Below, piece by piece: positions 8,861-20,466 of a DNA stretch of 64,000 nucleotides (its first letter is position 1; each line of letters starts with the position of its first letter). The translations under genes and the position numbers were made by a program. The stretch is from contig NZ_JAKQZA010000003.1 in assembly GCF_023008165.1 (NCBI RefSeq), forward strand, positions 1 to 64,000, in the 5' to 3' direction. The stretch comes from Kordiimonas laminariae (lineage in GTDB: Bacteria > Pseudomonadota > Alphaproteobacteria > Sphingomonadales > Kordiimonadaceae). The notes beneath the pieces are model-generated. The model was not told the origin of the DNA, ran no database searches, and worked only from the letters and a program-made list of their open reading frames with translations.

Positions 8861-10105
8861 ATGGTGAAGAACAAACGAAAAGTTCGTAGTTTAGTGCTCA
8901 GAAGCTATATCAGCTCTGCCCTCTTTAGCTTTGCGGTTTTCACTTATATGGCTGTGATGTTTGGCTTTGACCTTGAAGACCAGATTTTTGACGTTCAGCT
9001 TAACAATGCCGCTGATGCACTTATTGAAAACATTGATACTGCTGATGCCAAGAGCGGCAAAACAGCTGCCTATGAACTGGACTATTACCGTGGATGGGAA
9101 AACCTGCCGCCTTGGCTTAAAAGTCAGATAAACCCGGAATGGACAACTCGAAACCTTGAGATTTTCGGTGAAGAAAGAGGTCATTTTCATGCAGCCGTAA
9201 GAACTCTGGAAAATGGTGACAGGCTTTATCTGGTTTTTAATGCAAGGCCTTTTGTTCGTTCCACGCCCTATATAAAATTATATTTGGTTGTTATCGGGGT
9301 CATGGGCGGAGTTATTCTGCTTATATCCTTGTTCTTTATGGTTAGGGTTACAAAGAAGGTATCCAAGCCACTAGAAACAATGGCAGAAGCACTGTCAGGC
9401 AGCGAAAGTCTTTCCACACAATTTGATATTTCAAATAGAGCGCCCAAAGAACTTCATACACTGGCAGATGCAATTACTGACAGAAATGCGAGAATTGAAG
9501 AACTTCTTGAACGTGAACAGCAGTTTAATCGAGATGCCAGCCACGAACTACGCACACCTCTTGCCGTAGCACTTGGCGCCCTTGAAATTCTCGAAGAAAC
9601 TTCTGAAAAGACCAAGGCCTTTACCCGTTTGAAAGCCGCGGTACAGGATATGCAAATGCTCACTGAAGGTATTCTATGGTTAGGTAGAGACGCTTCAACA
9701 GAAGAAATCTGTAATATTTATTCCGCATGTGAAACATTAATAGCCAGCTATTCTTACCTAACAGGAAATCGCCCTATTACGTTGAGCCTGGAAGGTGAAA
9801 AAGACAGCATAATCCCTGCACCTGAGCCGGTCGCGCTCGTAATGGTAGGAAATCTTCTTAGAAACGCTCTTTCCTATACAGAAAAAGGTAGCGTACAAGT
9901 TACTGTAAACCATAACTCAATGACTATAATCGATACAGGAATTGGTTTTGGCCGTGTAGATAAACGTGTGGAAGGGTTCGGTGTTGGCCTTAGTCTCGTG
10001 AAAAGATTAAGCGATCACTTCAACCTTGATTTCAATATTCAAGCCGGTGAAACAGACGGAACCACAGCCACGTTAAGGTGGAAAGAAAAAGCTGACGGCA
10101 TTTGA
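8861..10105 (+). CDS. Membrane sensor histidine kinase
   Basis: Partner kinase of the preceding regulator, 414 residues from ATG 8861; an in-frame ATG at 8837 lies inside the regulator gene and is less likely. The order is a cytoplasmic basic N-terminus, first membrane helix (about 16-36), a roughly 110-residue periplasmic sensor, second helix (about 149-170), HAMP linker, HisKA with phospho-acceptor H228 in ASHELRTPLA, and a compact HATPase domain with NLLRNALSYTEKG, DTGIGFG and GFGVGLSLVKRL. The sensor region has no recognised fold by eye. Two TTGACA-type repeats overlap its last codons and lead into the hydrolase gene. Confidence 0.93.
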   Translation: MVKNKRKVRSLVLRSYISSALFSFAVFTYMAVMFGFDLEDQIFDVQLNNAADALIENIDTADAKSGKTAAYELDYYRGWENLPPWLKSQINPEWTTRNLEIFGEERGHFHAAVRTLENGDRLYLVFNARPFVRSTPYIKLYLVVIGVMGGVILLISLFFMVRVTKKVSKPLETMAEALSGSESLSTQFDISNRAPKELHTLADAITDRNARIEELLEREQQFNRDASHELRTPLAVALGALEILEETSEKTKAFTRLKAAVQDMQMLTEGILWLGRDASTEEICNIYSACETLIASYSYLTGNRPITLSLEGEKDSIIPAPEPVALVMVGNLLRNALSYTEKGSVQVTVNHNSMTIIDTGIGFGRVDKRVEGFGVGLSLVKRLSDHFNLDFNIQAGETDGTTATLRWKEKADGI

Positions 10106-10119
10106 CAGTGGTTTGACAT
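10102..10119 (+). promoter_or_regulatory. Second TTGACAT pair, upstream of the secreted hydrolase
   Basis: TTGACAG at 10102-10108 and TTGACAT at 10113-10119 stand 11 bp apart, the same spacing and sequence as the pair at 8125-8142. They lie 37-54 bp before the ATG of the alpha/beta hydrolase, a normal place for an activator site or -35 element, and suggest that the hydrolase has its own promoter controlled by the upstream response regulator. Confidence 0.55.
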
Positions 10120-10155
10120 AGCGCTTGTTAAACAGTCTCCATAAGGAGACAAAAT

Positions 10156-10935
10156 ATGACGACAGCACTTTTCAAAACTTTCGCCGCAGCCACCGCAATT
10201 CTGGTCAGCAGTTTAACTGCTTCAGCACAAACCTATGTGCAGCAACTGGGGTATGATGCGCCTGATGGAAACCGCATTACCGGCTTTATCTACCAATCTA
10301 AAGACACCAAAAGAGATGCCCCGCTTGCAGTGCTTATGCACGGCTTGATGGGTTCAAGCCTCTATTGGCTTGCTGAAGATAATATGATGTTCGGTGACGA
10401 TGTCACTGAAATGCTTATTGACCGTGGATACCGTGTTCTTGCTCTTGATGCCCGCAGACACGGCGCTCGCCGTAGTGGTGACAAACCAATGGCATTGGTG
10501 AAAGCAGCACGCCGAGGCAACAGTCAAGCTTACCAAAACATGATCAACAACACGGTGAAGGATTACCAGTATCTGCTGGATAAGATGCTGAAGAACTTCA
10601 AAGGCACAGAAAAGGTCGTGGTTATGGGCTATAGTATGGGCGCACAAATGGGCACACTGTTGGCCTCTCAGGATAAAAGAGTCACACATTTGGTCACAAT
10701 GGTACCGCCAGCGGTAAGAAACGTGCCTGAAGTATCCCCCATCAATTTTGCTGCTGATGTGAAAGCACCTTGGCTGCTTATTACCGCAGAAAATGACGAG
10801 TATTCCACCGACAAACAAAACGCTGAGCTGATAGCAGCGGGTTCAACAATCACCAATAAAAGTTTCGACAGCGGGCATGTGTTGCCGCAAGCCTATGTAA
10901 AAACGATAGAAACATGGCTCAACACTCAGCAGTAA
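10156..10935 (+). CDS. Secreted alpha/beta hydrolase
   Basis: Exported serine hydrolase of 259 residues. Residues 1-25 form a Sec signal peptide ending ASA-QT. The alpha/beta fold markers are the oxyanion segment MHGLMG (61-66), the nucleophile elbow GYSMG with S160, a likely acid in TAENDEYS (about 210-217) and H241 in DSGHVLP. A good AGGAGAC ribosome site precedes the ATG. It follows the sensor kinase by 50 bp and carries the same TTGACAT pair as the exporter promoter, so it probably belongs to that regulon. Esterase, lipase or lysophospholipase activity is plausible by analogy with esterases beside YbbA/YbbP exporters; the substrate cannot be read from sequence. Confidence 0.85.
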   Translation: MTTALFKTFAAATAILVSSLTASAQTYVQQLGYDAPDGNRITGFIYQSKDTKRDAPLAVLMHGLMGSSLYWLAEDNMMFGDDVTEMLIDRGYRVLALDARRHGARRSGDKPMALVKAARRGNSQAYQNMINNTVKDYQYLLDKMLKNFKGTEKVVVMGYSMGAQMGTLLASQDKRVTHLVTMVPPAVRNVPEVSPINFAADVKAPWLLITAENDEYSTDKQNAELIAAGSTITNKSFDSGHVLPQAYVKTIETWLNTQQ

Positions 10936-10960
10936 ACCTCGCGGTATATTGCACCTTCTT

Positions 10961-10990
10961 GGGCTGGTACCTAGTGTCAGCTCTTTTTTT
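10961..10990 (+). terminator. Rho-independent terminator after the hydrolase
   Basis: A 10-bp stem with three G-U pairs (10961-10970 with 10974-10983, loop CTA) is directly followed by seven T residues. It closes the two-component/hydrolase transcript before the tRNA gene. Confidence 0.6.
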
Positions 10991-11036
10991 GTCACCAAAT
11001 TTTAATGATGTGCTTAGTCGAATTCATTTGAAATGA

Positions 11037-12722
<1,686 letters not shown>

Positions 12723-12884
12723 CCCAATCGCAACTTACAGATAACGCTTTACATCTAACGCATAATACCACCTGAACGTTAACAAAATATACTCGAATAT
12801 ATAAAATTCTGGATAAACTTAGTGTTCAAGGCCAGTATTCCCTTATTGAAATTTCTTCATTCAAGAAAACGAGGGCTATATTCA

Positions 12885-13337
12885 ATGTCTAACTCCGAGA
12901 ACCGAGATACACGCCTGCTACCACCACATATTTTTTTGGGGTCTGCTATATCCATTGTAGTTCTCGGTTATTTAGAAACAGGGAAAACCGCCACCTTCAA
13001 CATAGGAGGGTATCTTGTTGGGTTTGCTGTATTCATAATATTTTGGGCTGCAATGGAATTTAAAAAAGCCCAGACAACCATACACCCGAACAGCGAGGCT
13101 CGCGCCCTTATTACAAAGGGACCATTTGCCTACAGCCGAAATCCAATATACTTGGCTATGCTTTTTGCTTTATGTGGCTTTTGGATTGGCTCAGATGCCT
13201 ATAGTCCCGCCATTATAGTGGCGGCGTTCCCAATACTCATTCACACACTTTTTATTAAAAAAGAAGAAGCTATCTTAGAACAACTTTTCGGAAATGAATA
13301 TCGTGCATATAAAGCACAGGTAAGACGTTGGGTATAA
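12885..13337 (+). CDS. Isoprenylcysteine carboxyl methyltransferase-family protein
   Basis: Small membrane protein of 150 residues with three to four hydrophobic segments and the ICMT/PEMT-family signature near the middle: LITKGPFAYSRNPIY followed at the C-terminus by E-x-x-L-x-x-x-F-G-x-E-Y-x-x-Y-x-x-x-V-R-R-W. These residues form the S-adenosylmethionine-binding part in ICMT-like proteins. A longer reading from GTG 12822 is open, but ATG 12885 is preceded by GAGGG and removes an unlikely basic leader. A second, longer family member is at 52711-53307. Bacterial members have few known substrates, so methylation of a lipid or small molecule is only inferred. Confidence 0.8.
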   Translation: MSNSENRDTRLLPPHIFLGSAISIVVLGYLETGKTATFNIGGYLVGFAVFIIFWAAMEFKKAQTTIHPNSEARALITKGPFAYSRNPIYLAMLFALCGFWIGSDAYSPAIIVAAFPILIHTLFIKKEEAILEQLFGNEYRAYKAQVRRWV

Positions 13338-13424
13338 TTCAATAACAAACTTTTATCCTATATCCAAAAGGCTTCACCCATTATAAAACTGCATTCATTT
13401 TAGCATTATACACTGAGTATTTTT

Positions 13425-14240
13425 ATGTCGCTTGGGATCAAAAACTTCAGATCAGCTGAATTTAAAGAAGCTGCAAAACAACATGGTTTGAAGAATATTT
13501 ACGAAGACTCTTTTTTCCGTATCACCTGCTATGAAGGTGAAGGTGATGAAGTGTGTCTATCATTTCTAGGTATTGGTGAAGGTATTGGCGGCATTTCACT
13601 TCAGAAAGAAGAGTTTTTTGGCACTGCCAGCGCTGGCTGTAAGCGTTCTGTTATTTTCATTTTCGATAAAAAACGACATTGGTTTCATAGTCACGAGAAA
13701 AACAAGGTTTTATTTGATTTTATTAGAAATTATTGCGCTGAACATTCATTCAAAAAGACTTTTGCGATCGGCAACAGTATGGGTGCCTTCGGAGCACTTG
13801 TTGCTACACGCTATATGAAGATAGACCGAATACTTGCGATCTCGCCTCAATACTCAATGGACCTATCCATTATTCCCGAAGAAAATCGCTGGAAAGAATG
13901 GCAACGTAGAATTCCGTCTTTTGAGGTACAAACTATAGATGAAGGAAACTTCGACAATGGTCTATGTTTCATCATCCATGGTGCGAAAGGTATAGATAGC
14001 ATTCATACCGCTGCGTTTCCAAAACACCGAAACATCTATCACTATGTGATGCCCAATGAAGGCCATGAAGCAGTTAAAGCTATTAAAGCACAAGGCTACT
14101 TAATTCCAGCAGTCAATACTGCGTTCACCGGCCGAATAAAAGACTTCCATACCCTGATGCTGGATAAAGGTTTAATACTGCGTGAACGGCCCAATATTCT
14201 TCAAGGCTTCATAAACCGCATAAAGATGATCTTCAGCTAA
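13425..14240 (+). CDS. Alpha/beta-hydrolase-fold protein, function unknown
   Basis: 271-residue cytosolic protein without signal peptide. The nucleophile elbow is IGNSMGAFGA (S118) after a hydrophobic strand, and a late HEAVK (near residue 214) in NEGHEAV can supply the catalytic His; the acid is not obvious. The N-terminal half lacks the usual HG oxyanion motif. Such folds occur in polysaccharide-linked esterases and in non-catalytic proteins, so no reaction is assigned. The stop codon is directly adjacent to that of hutG on the other strand. AT-rich DNA (13338-13424) precedes it and the ribosome site is weak. Confidence 0.6.
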   Translation: MSLGIKNFRSAEFKEAAKQHGLKNIYEDSFFRITCYEGEGDEVCLSFLGIGEGIGGISLQKEEFFGTASAGCKRSVIFIFDKKRHWFHSHEKNKVLFDFIRNYCAEHSFKKTFAIGNSMGAFGALVATRYMKIDRILAISPQYSMDLSIIPEENRWKEWQRRIPSFEVQTIDEGNFDNGLCFIIHGAKGIDSIHTAAFPKHRNIYHYVMPNEGHEAVKAIKAQGYLIPAVNTAFTGRIKDFHTLMLDKGLILRERPNILQGFINRIKMIFS

Positions 14241-15029
14241 CTAACCTTGAAACTCAAGCATGGTTTCAATCAAGGCTTTGATACAGGGCTGCACTGCTGC
14301 GGCCTTTTCATTCCCATATGCAAACGGAAACTGCTCTTCCATATATGTAATCTGTGAAAGCTCTAACTGCACTGCATGAACTCCCTTTTCAGGCCGACCA
14401 TACTTCCGCGTGATAAAGCCGCCCTTAAACCTGCCATTTAAGACAGCAGTATATTTTTCAAACTGCTCCGCAACCTTCAGAAGCTCTTCACCAAGCCTGC
14501 TATCACAGCTCGCACCACTGTTGGTCCCTAGATTAAAGTCTGGCAGGTTACCTTCAAAGAAACGAGGCACCTCAGAAGCGATAGAATGCGCATCCCATAA
14601 AAGCGCATACCCATGCTGGGCTTTCAAGCGATTCAGTTCTTCCTCAATTCGGTTATGATAGGGCTCCCAGTATGTCTTCACCCGCTCAGCACATTCTTCA
14701 TCAGATGGTTTTTCTCCATCCAGATAAATCTGTTCTTCAGGAAATGTGGTTGTCGGACAAAGCTCAGTGACATTCTGGCCCGGATACAGACTTTTCCCAG
14801 ATGGGTCTCTGTTCAAGTCAATCACATAACGGGAATGGTTAGCAGCAATAACGGTTACATCCATGTCAGCGAGGAATGCATAGAGTTTCGGCAAATGCCA
14901 ATCCGTATCTGTAAGCTTATGCGCAGCATCTGTCATACGCTCCATATATGGGCCAAGACTTTCACCACTATGTGGCATGGAAACAAGGAGGGGGCTATTC
15001 CCCCTCACAAGATTAAAGATGTCGCTCAC
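14241..15029 (-). CDS. hutG: N-formylglutamate deformylase (HutG)
   Basis: Last step of the five-step histidine pathway: N-formyl-L-glutamate to glutamate and formate. The 262 residues match the HutG/N-formylglutamate amidohydrolase family: [10 protein letters not shown] near the N-terminus (metal-binding His), DLNRDPSG, and [16 protein letters not shown], with a late [11 protein letters not shown]. The ATG overlaps the hutH stop in ATGA, showing translational coupling as the last gene of the hutFCUHG transcript. HutF and HutG together indicate the formylglutamate branch rather than the formiminoglutamase branch. Confidence 0.95.
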   Translation of the reverse strand: MSDIFNLVRGNSPLLVSMPHSGESLGPYMERMTDAAHKLTDTDWHLPKLYAFLADMDVTVIAANHSRYVIDLNRDPSGKSLYPGQNVTELCPTTTFPEEQIYLDGEKPSDEECAERVKTYWEPYHNRIEEELNRLKAQHGYALLWDAHSIASEVPRFFEGNLPDFNLGTNSGASCDSRLGEELLKVAEQFEKYTAVLNGRFKGGFITRKYGRPEKGVHAVQLELSQITYMEEQFPFAYGNEKAAAVQPCIKALIETMLEFQG

Positions 15030-16579
15030 AGAGCTTCGCTCCCCATATGCGTTGAAGGCAGTAAGCTTTCAACATAGGAGTTCAAAGAGCCTGCAGCAAC
15101 CATTTCGCGGATTGCTTCAATATCGGGTGCGAAATAGCGATCACGCTCATAAACATCGACAGATTTACGGATATCTGCATGCACCTCTTCAAGTACATCG
15201 CTTGACGTGTGAGGCCTGTGAAAATCAATACCCTGTGCAGCACCGATAAGCTCAATAGCAATCACCGTACCACTGTTGAAAGCAATATCATGCAATCTGC
15301 GACCAGCAAATGTAGCCATGGAAACATGATCTTCCTGCCCCGCCGATGTCGGGATACTGTCCACACTTGCGGGATGTGCCAGTGTTTTATTCTCGCTCAC
15401 AAGCGCCGCTGTCGTTACCTGGGCAATCATGAAACCACTGTTCAACCCACCATCTTCCACAAGGAACGCTGGCAGGCCAGACATGTTCGGGTCTACAAGC
15501 AAGCTGGTGCGGCGTTCAGAAATAGAAGCGATTTCGCACGCTGCGAGCGCAAGCATATCTGCTGCCATCGCCACGGGTTCCGCATGGAAATTACCTCCAG
15601 AAAGAATATCACCTTCATCAGGGAAAATAAGCGGGTTATCCGTTACAGCATTTGCTTCGGTAAACAGAGTATCAGCCGCCTGGCGCATTACACCTAACGC
15701 TGCGCCCATAACCTGTGGCTGGCAGCGAAGGCTATATGGGTCCTGCACCTTTTCACAATCGTGGTGGGATTGGTTAATCTCACTGCCTGAAATCAAGCTG
15801 CGATACATAGCTGCCGTATCAATCTGCCCCTGTTGCCTGCGTACTGCGTGAATACGCGGATCAAATGGCACCATGGAACCTTTCATGGCATCTACAGACA
15901 TTGCACCAGCTACCATGGCCGCCGCGAACACATTCTCAATCTCAAACAGCCCCGAAAGTGCGAGCGCTGTTGAAACCTGTGTACCATTGAGAAGCGCCAA
16001 GCCCTCTTTGGCAGCAAGTGACATAGGCTTTAGCCCAATGCGAGATAATGCTTCCTTGGCGGAGATTACTTCACCAGCAGCACGAACCTCACCAACACCC
16101 AGTAGAACCGCTGACATATGCGCGAGCGGCGCCAAATCACCGGATGCCCCAACAGAACCTTTTGCAGGAATAACCGGGTAAAGTTCTGCATTCAGAAGGG
16201 CGATCAACGCGTCAATCACGCTCTGCCGAATACCAGAATAGCCCTGTGCAAGGCTGGTCGCTTTCATCGCCAGGATCAAGCGCACAACACCATCAGCAAG
16301 CGGCTCACCCACACCTGTTGCGTGCGAGAGTACAAGGTTTTCCTGAAGCTGTTCTACATCCTCAGAAGCAATCCGGGTATTTGCCAGCAAACCAAACCCT
16401 GTGTTGATACCGTATGCTGTATCGCCGCGATCAACTAGATCAGTTACCGTTTGGCGGGCACGATCAATATTCGCAAAATCACTACGGTCCAGCTCAAACT
16501 GAATCGGGTTTTCATAGATATGCCTAAGATCTTTAAGGCTAAGGCTACCCGCTTTTCTAATCATTTTATGGTCAGACAC
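15026..16579 (-). CDS. hutH: Histidine ammonia-lyase (HutH)
   Basis: Deaminates L-histidine to trans-urocanate. 517 residues, normal for the family. The MIO cofactor triad Ala-Ser-Gly is present in [16 protein letters not shown], and the active-site Tyr region YGINTGFG and the later Q-x-x-Y-S-x-R-C-Q-P are intact. GTG 16579 is the likely start with TAAGGAGT eight bases upstream; ATG 16564 is an alternative. The gene lies 12 bp after hutU and overlaps hutG by 4 bp. Confidence 0.97.
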   Translation of the reverse strand: MSDHKMIRKAGSLSLKDLRHIYENPIQFELDRSDFANIDRARQTVTDLVDRGDTAYGINTGFGLLANTRIASEDVEQLQENLVLSHATGVGEPLADGVVRLILAMKATSLAQGYSGIRQSVIDALIALLNAELYPVIPAKGSVGASGDLAPLAHMSAVLLGVGEVRAAGEVISAKEALSRIGLKPMSLAAKEGLALLNGTQVSTALALSGLFEIENVFAAAMVAGAMSVDAMKGSMVPFDPRIHAVRRQQGQIDTAAMYRSLISGSEINQSHHDCEKVQDPYSLRCQPQVMGAALGVMRQAADTLFTEANAVTDNPLIFPDEGDILSGGNFHAEPVAMAADMLALAACEIASISERRTSLLVDPNMSGLPAFLVEDGGLNSGFMIAQVTTAALVSENKTLAHPASVDSIPTSAGQEDHVSMATFAGRRLHDIAFNSGTVIAIELIGAAQGIDFHRPHTSSDVLEEVHADIRKSVDVYERDRYFAPDIEAIREMVAAGSLNSYVESLLPSTHMGSEAL

Positions 16580-16591
16580 TTGGAGAACTCC

Positions 16592-18250
16592 TTACTTATC
16601 AAGCATCGGCAGATTTAGGCCTTTATCGCGTGCACAATCTTTCGCGATATCATAGCCTGCATCTGCATGGCGCATCACACCCGTTGCTGGGTCATTCCAC
16701 AGCACACGCTCTACACGCTTAGCTGCTTGCTCTGTACCGTCACACAGAATCACAACGCCCGAATGCTGACTGTAACCCATACCAACACCACCACCGTGAT
16801 GAAGACTTACCCATGTTGCGCCTGATGCTGTGTTAAGAAGCGCATTAAGAAGCGGCCAATCTGATACAGCGTCAGAACCATCCATCATTGCTTCAGTTTC
16901 ACGGTTCGGGCTTGCAACAGAACCACTATCCAAATGGTCACGGCCAATCACCACAGGGGCCTTTAGTTCCCCGTTTTTCACCATTTCATTGAACGCAAGC
17001 GCGAGGCGGTGCCTGTCACCGAGGCCAACCCAACAAATACGCGCTGGCAAACCTTGGAACTGAATACGTTCACGCGCCATATCAAGCCAGTTATGAAGGT
17101 GTGGATTATCAGGGATAAGTTCTTTCACCTTCTGGTCGGTCTTATAAATATCTTCCGGGTCTCCGGAAAGTGCAGCCCAGCGGAATGGGCCAATGCCCTG
17201 GCAGAAAAGCGGACGAATATATGCAGGCACAAAACCAGGGAAATCAAACGCGTTTTCAACACCTTCATCAAAGGCAACCTGGCGGATATTATTACCGTAA
17301 TCTACTGTTGGGATACCCATATTGTGGAATGCAAGCATTGCTTCAACGTGCTTGGCCATAGACGGTTTTGAAGCAGCAGATACTTCCTCAGGGGCTGTTT
17401 CGCGCTTTGAAATCCATTCATCCACTGTCCAACCAATTGGTAGATAACCATTTACCGGATCATGGGCTGAGGTTTGGTCTGTTACCGCATCAGGACGGAT
17501 ACCTTTTTCAACCATCTGCGGCAGAATTTCAGCCGCATTTCCAAGCACACCAACGGAAATTGCCTTACCATCTGCATGAGATTTTTCAATCATCTCAAGT
17601 GCTTCTTCAACAGTATCTGCTCGCGCATCCAGATAACCAGTATTCAAGCGGAAATCGATGCTACTTTCCTGACACTCAATCGCCATACATGACGCGCCCG
17701 CCATAGTAGCTGCAAGTGTTTGTGCTCCGCCCATGCCACCAAGGCCAGCAGTGAGAATCCACTTACCTGTAAGATCGCCACCAAAGTGCTGACGACCCAT
17801 TTCAACAAATGTCTCATAAGTGCCCTGAACAATGCCTTGTGAGCCAATGTAAATCCATGAACCCGCTGTCATCTGTCCGTACATCATCAGACCTTGTTTA
17901 TCGAGCTCATTAAAATGTTCCCAGTTCGCCCAAGCCGGCACAAGGTTTGAGTTGGCGATCAGGACGCGCGGCGCATCTTCATGGGTGCGGAACACACCTA
18001 CCGGCTTACCTGACTGAACAAGCAGTGTTTCATATTCTTCCATGCCCTTCAGTGTTTCAACGATGCTATCAAAACACTCCCAGTTACGGGCCGCACGACC
18101 AATACCACCATAAACAACAAGCTCATCCGGGTTTTCAGCAACCGCAGGATCAAGGTTGTTCATCATCATCCGCATTGGAGCTTCTGTTGCCCAACTTTTA
18201 CATGTGAGCTCAGCACCCGTTGGCGCATGAATATCAGGGCGATTTTTCAT
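16592..18250 (-). CDS. hutU: Urocanate hydratase (HutU)
   Basis: NAD-dependent urocanase, converting urocanate to imidazolonepropionate. 552 residues from ATG 18250, preceded by AAAGGGAT; an upstream extension to 18292 overlaps hutC and is not needed. Recognisable segments include [14 protein letters not shown] near the N-terminus, the Rossmann-type [11 protein letters not shown] and the [17 protein letters not shown] region near the C-terminus. It stands between hutC (19 bp upstream) and hutH. Confidence 0.97.
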   Translation of the reverse strand: MKNRPDIHAPTGAELTCKSWATEAPMRMMMNNLDPAVAENPDELVVYGGIGRAARNWECFDSIVETLKGMEEYETLLVQSGKPVGVFRTHEDAPRVLIANSNLVPAWANWEHFNELDKQGLMMYGQMTAGSWIYIGSQGIVQGTYETFVEMGRQHFGGDLTGKWILTAGLGGMGGAQTLAATMAGASCMAIECQESSIDFRLNTGYLDARADTVEEALEMIEKSHADGKAISVGVLGNAAEILPQMVEKGIRPDAVTDQTSAHDPVNGYLPIGWTVDEWISKRETAPEEVSAASKPSMAKHVEAMLAFHNMGIPTVDYGNNIRQVAFDEGVENAFDFPGFVPAYIRPLFCQGIGPFRWAALSGDPEDIYKTDQKVKELIPDNPHLHNWLDMARERIQFQGLPARICWVGLGDRHRLALAFNEMVKNGELKAPVVIGRDHLDSGSVASPNRETEAMMDGSDAVSDWPLLNALLNTASGATWVSLHHGGGVGMGYSQHSGVVILCDGTEQAAKRVERVLWNDPATGVMRHADAGYDIAKDCARDKGLNLPMLDK

Positions 18251-18269
18251 CTGTATATCCCTTTTATTT

Positions 18270-18998
18270 TTATGTATTTGCAGACGCGCCAACGTTTGAA
18301 AAACGCGCGCTTAATTCATATCGGTCACCGGGGTAGAGAAGACGTGCAAAGCTCGCTACACGCTCTCCTGTCCATGTCCGGCGGTTAATTTCAAGACACG
18401 GGGTGCCTTCTTCAATTTCAAGGAGTTCAGCTTCTCTTGCAGTAGGCGCAACAGCACGCACCACATGTTCGGCACGCAGGAGCGGTGCCACTGAAAGGAG
18501 ATAATCTGTCGGTGTCGTCTCAGAAAAATCTTCCAGAAGCAGGTCAGGTGCAATATCCGGGTTCACCCAGCGTTCTTCAAGTTCAATAGGTTGCCCGTCA
18601 CCCTTATGAATAATCAACAGGTGGAACAATTCCGTACCACTATCTGCGCCAAATTCTCCAGCAAATGCCTCAGACGCTTTCACACTATTCTGGCTCAAAA
18701 CTGTTGCAGACCAAACCTCACCACGAGAAGCAAGTTCGTCACGGATGCTTTCAATATCCGCCGCCTGTCCGCGCATACGGCGGCCCGCCACAAAACTACC
18801 CATACCTGCTCTGCGGATTATATGTCCTTCATCTGTAAGCTCTCGAAGCGCACGGTTCACTGTCATCCGTGAAACGCTAAGTTCCCGAACCAGCTCATTT
18901 TCGCTTGGTAGTTTATCACCAGCTTCATAATCACCGCCTTCAATGGCAGAAAGTACGTACTGCTTTACTACTTCATACCGGGTAAGAGGTGCATTCAT
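18270..18998 (-). CDS. hutC: HutC, GntR-family histidine utilisation repressor
   Basis: Transcriptional repressor of the hut genes, 242 residues: GntR winged helix at residues 1-75 ([30 protein letters not shown] as the recognition region, given here only as a family match) and a UTRA/chorismate-lyase-like effector domain at about 90-235, which in this family binds urocanate. It lies inside the operon it should control, two bases after the hutF stop. The palindrome at 20379-20394 between hutF and hutI is its likely operator. Confidence 0.93.
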   Translation of the reverse strand: MNAPLTRYEVVKQYVLSAIEGGDYEAGDKLPSENELVRELSVSRMTVNRALRELTDEGHIIRRAGMGSFVAGRRMRGQAADIESIRDELASRGEVWSATVLSQNSVKASEAFAGEFGADSGTELFHLLIIHKGDGQPIELEERWVNPDIAPDLLLEDFSETTPTDYLLSVAPLLRAEHVVRAVAPTAREAELLEIEEGTPCLEINRRTWTGERVASFARLLYPGDRYELSARFSNVGASANT

Positions 18999-19000
18999 GA

Positions 19001-20368
19001 TTATGCCTCCATCGCCATAGCAATTTCGCGCACAGTTTCTTTGTAAGCGCCAAAGATATCTTCTTCATATTTATGCTTGCCCCCACGCACGACCCATTCT
19101 CCTGCCACCATCACATCAGAAATTGGATTTGGCTGGCCCGAGAAAATGAAGCTATCCATCACCTGTCCATAAAAAGAACCTGCCATCATCGGATTATCCC
19201 GGTTAATCACCAATAGGTCAGCGCGCTTGCCAACAGCGATTTCACCAATAGGCTGCGCCAGCGCCTGAGCGCCACCTCTTGCCGCTTCACGCCACAGGTA
19301 TTCACCTGTATGACCACCCCCTTCATAGGTCAGCACAGTACGTTTTTGCCGCGCGAGACGTTGTCCATATTCAAGCAAACGTAGTTCTTCTCGCGCATCT
19401 ACACTGATATGACTATCTGACCCAATACCAAAGCCGCCCCCCATTTGGGTGTATTCAGGCACGGGGAATAATCCGTCCCCAAGGTTTGCTTCAGTTGCAG
19501 GGCACAAGCCTACCACCGCACCGCTTTTGGCAATCGCCTTCCACTCATGCTCCTGCACGTGAGTAGCGTGCACAAGACACCAGCGTTCATCTACATTCTG
19601 GTTTTCCAAAAGCCACTCAACTGGCCGTTTACCGGAATGTGCGACAGATGCTTCCACTTCCTTCATTTGCTCAGCAATATGGATATGGATAGGTGCCTTC
19701 AGGTTAATGTTTTCAATAGCATCTACCGCACCCGCAAAATTTTCCTCAGGCACTGCACGAAGGCTGTGGAAAGCCATACCAAGCTGATGCCTACCGCTGA
19801 TGCGTGGCTTCAGCACCTGTAGGAGGCGTTCAAATTCTTTGTTGCAGTGGAGGAAGGGTTTCTGTCCATCGCTCGCTGACTTACCACCAAAATCAGAAGC
19901 CTGGTAAAGAACGGGAAGATGGGTGAGCGCGATACCACTATCATTCGCAGCTGCCAATACCGCTTCGCTCATCGCCAGCGCCTGATCAGTATGGCTGTTA
20001 TGAAGATAATGAAACTCTCCAACAGCGGTATAACCAGCTTTCAGCATTTCAACATAAAGAGCACTGGTGATAACTTTAAGCGCATCAGGGTTCATCTGTG
20101 CAGCGAAATGATACATGGCATTGCGCCAGCTCCAGAAATCTGATTGCCCAGCTTCTCTATATTCTGCAAGGCCTGCGAACGCGCGCTGGAAAGCATGGCT
20201 GTGCAGATTTGGCATAGATGGTAGCACTGTTTCATGCACGTCGGCTTCTAACGGGATATCCACACCGGAGTGTACCGCAGCGATTACTCCATCACTTGCC
20301 ACCTCCACGCAGATATTAAGCGCCCAATCACCGCCTAAAAGGCCCTCTTTAAAATAGAGTTTTTGCAT
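19001..20368 (-). CDS. hutF: Formimidoylglutamate deiminase (HutF)
   Basis: Amidohydrolase that removes the imino group of N-formimidoyl-L-glutamate, giving N-formylglutamate and ammonia. 455 residues from ATG 20368. Metal site elements: [15 protein letters not shown] (HxH), HIHIAEQ, VHATHV and IGSDSHIS. The frame extends upstream to 20509, but that part crosses the operator; GGAG lies six bases before ATG 20368, while ATG 20374 touches the Shine-Dalgarno and is less likely. First gene of the minus-strand hut operon. Confidence 0.94.
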   Translation of the reverse strand: MQKLYFKEGLLGGDWALNICVEVASDGVIAAVHSGVDIPLEADVHETVLPSMPNLHSHAFQRAFAGLAEYREAGQSDFWSWRNAMYHFAAQMNPDALKVITSALYVEMLKAGYTAVGEFHYLHNSHTDQALAMSEAVLAAANDSGIALTHLPVLYQASDFGGKSASDGQKPFLHCNKEFERLLQVLKPRISGRHQLGMAFHSLRAVPEENFAGAVDAIENINLKAPIHIHIAEQMKEVEASVAHSGKRPVEWLLENQNVDERWCLVHATHVQEHEWKAIAKSGAVVGLCPATEANLGDGLFPVPEYTQMGGGFGIGSDSHISVDAREELRLLEYGQRLARQKRTVLTYEGGGHTGEYLWREAARGGAQALAQPIGEIAVGKRADLLVINRDNPMMAGSFYGQVMDSFIFSGQPNPISDVMVAGEWVVRGGKHKYEEDIFGAYKETVREIAMAMEA

Positions 20369-20378
20369 CTTCATCTCC

Positions 20379-20405
20379 ACTTGTATATACAAGTTCATAC
20401 AAGTT
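20379..20405. promoter_or_regulatory. HutC operator between hutF and hutI
   Basis: A perfect 16-bp palindrome ACTTGTATATACAAGT (20379-20394) matches the TTGTATATACAA-type sites known for HutC. One half (ATACAAGTT) is repeated exactly 10 bp later (20387-20395 and 20397-20405), giving an extended site. It lies 10 bp before the hutF ATG and 72 bp before hutI, so one bound repressor could block both divergent promoters. Confidence 0.85.
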
Positions 20406-20466
20406 AGATTATGTGTCAACAAAAAGCTGTGGTATAAGAAGCGAAATAACTGGGGAGGAAGGCAAT

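Noticed and set aside
15209-18207. Several long plus-strand frames opposite hutH and hutU
   Set aside because: They are antisense to highly conserved enzymes, overlap one another in different frames and show no family pattern.
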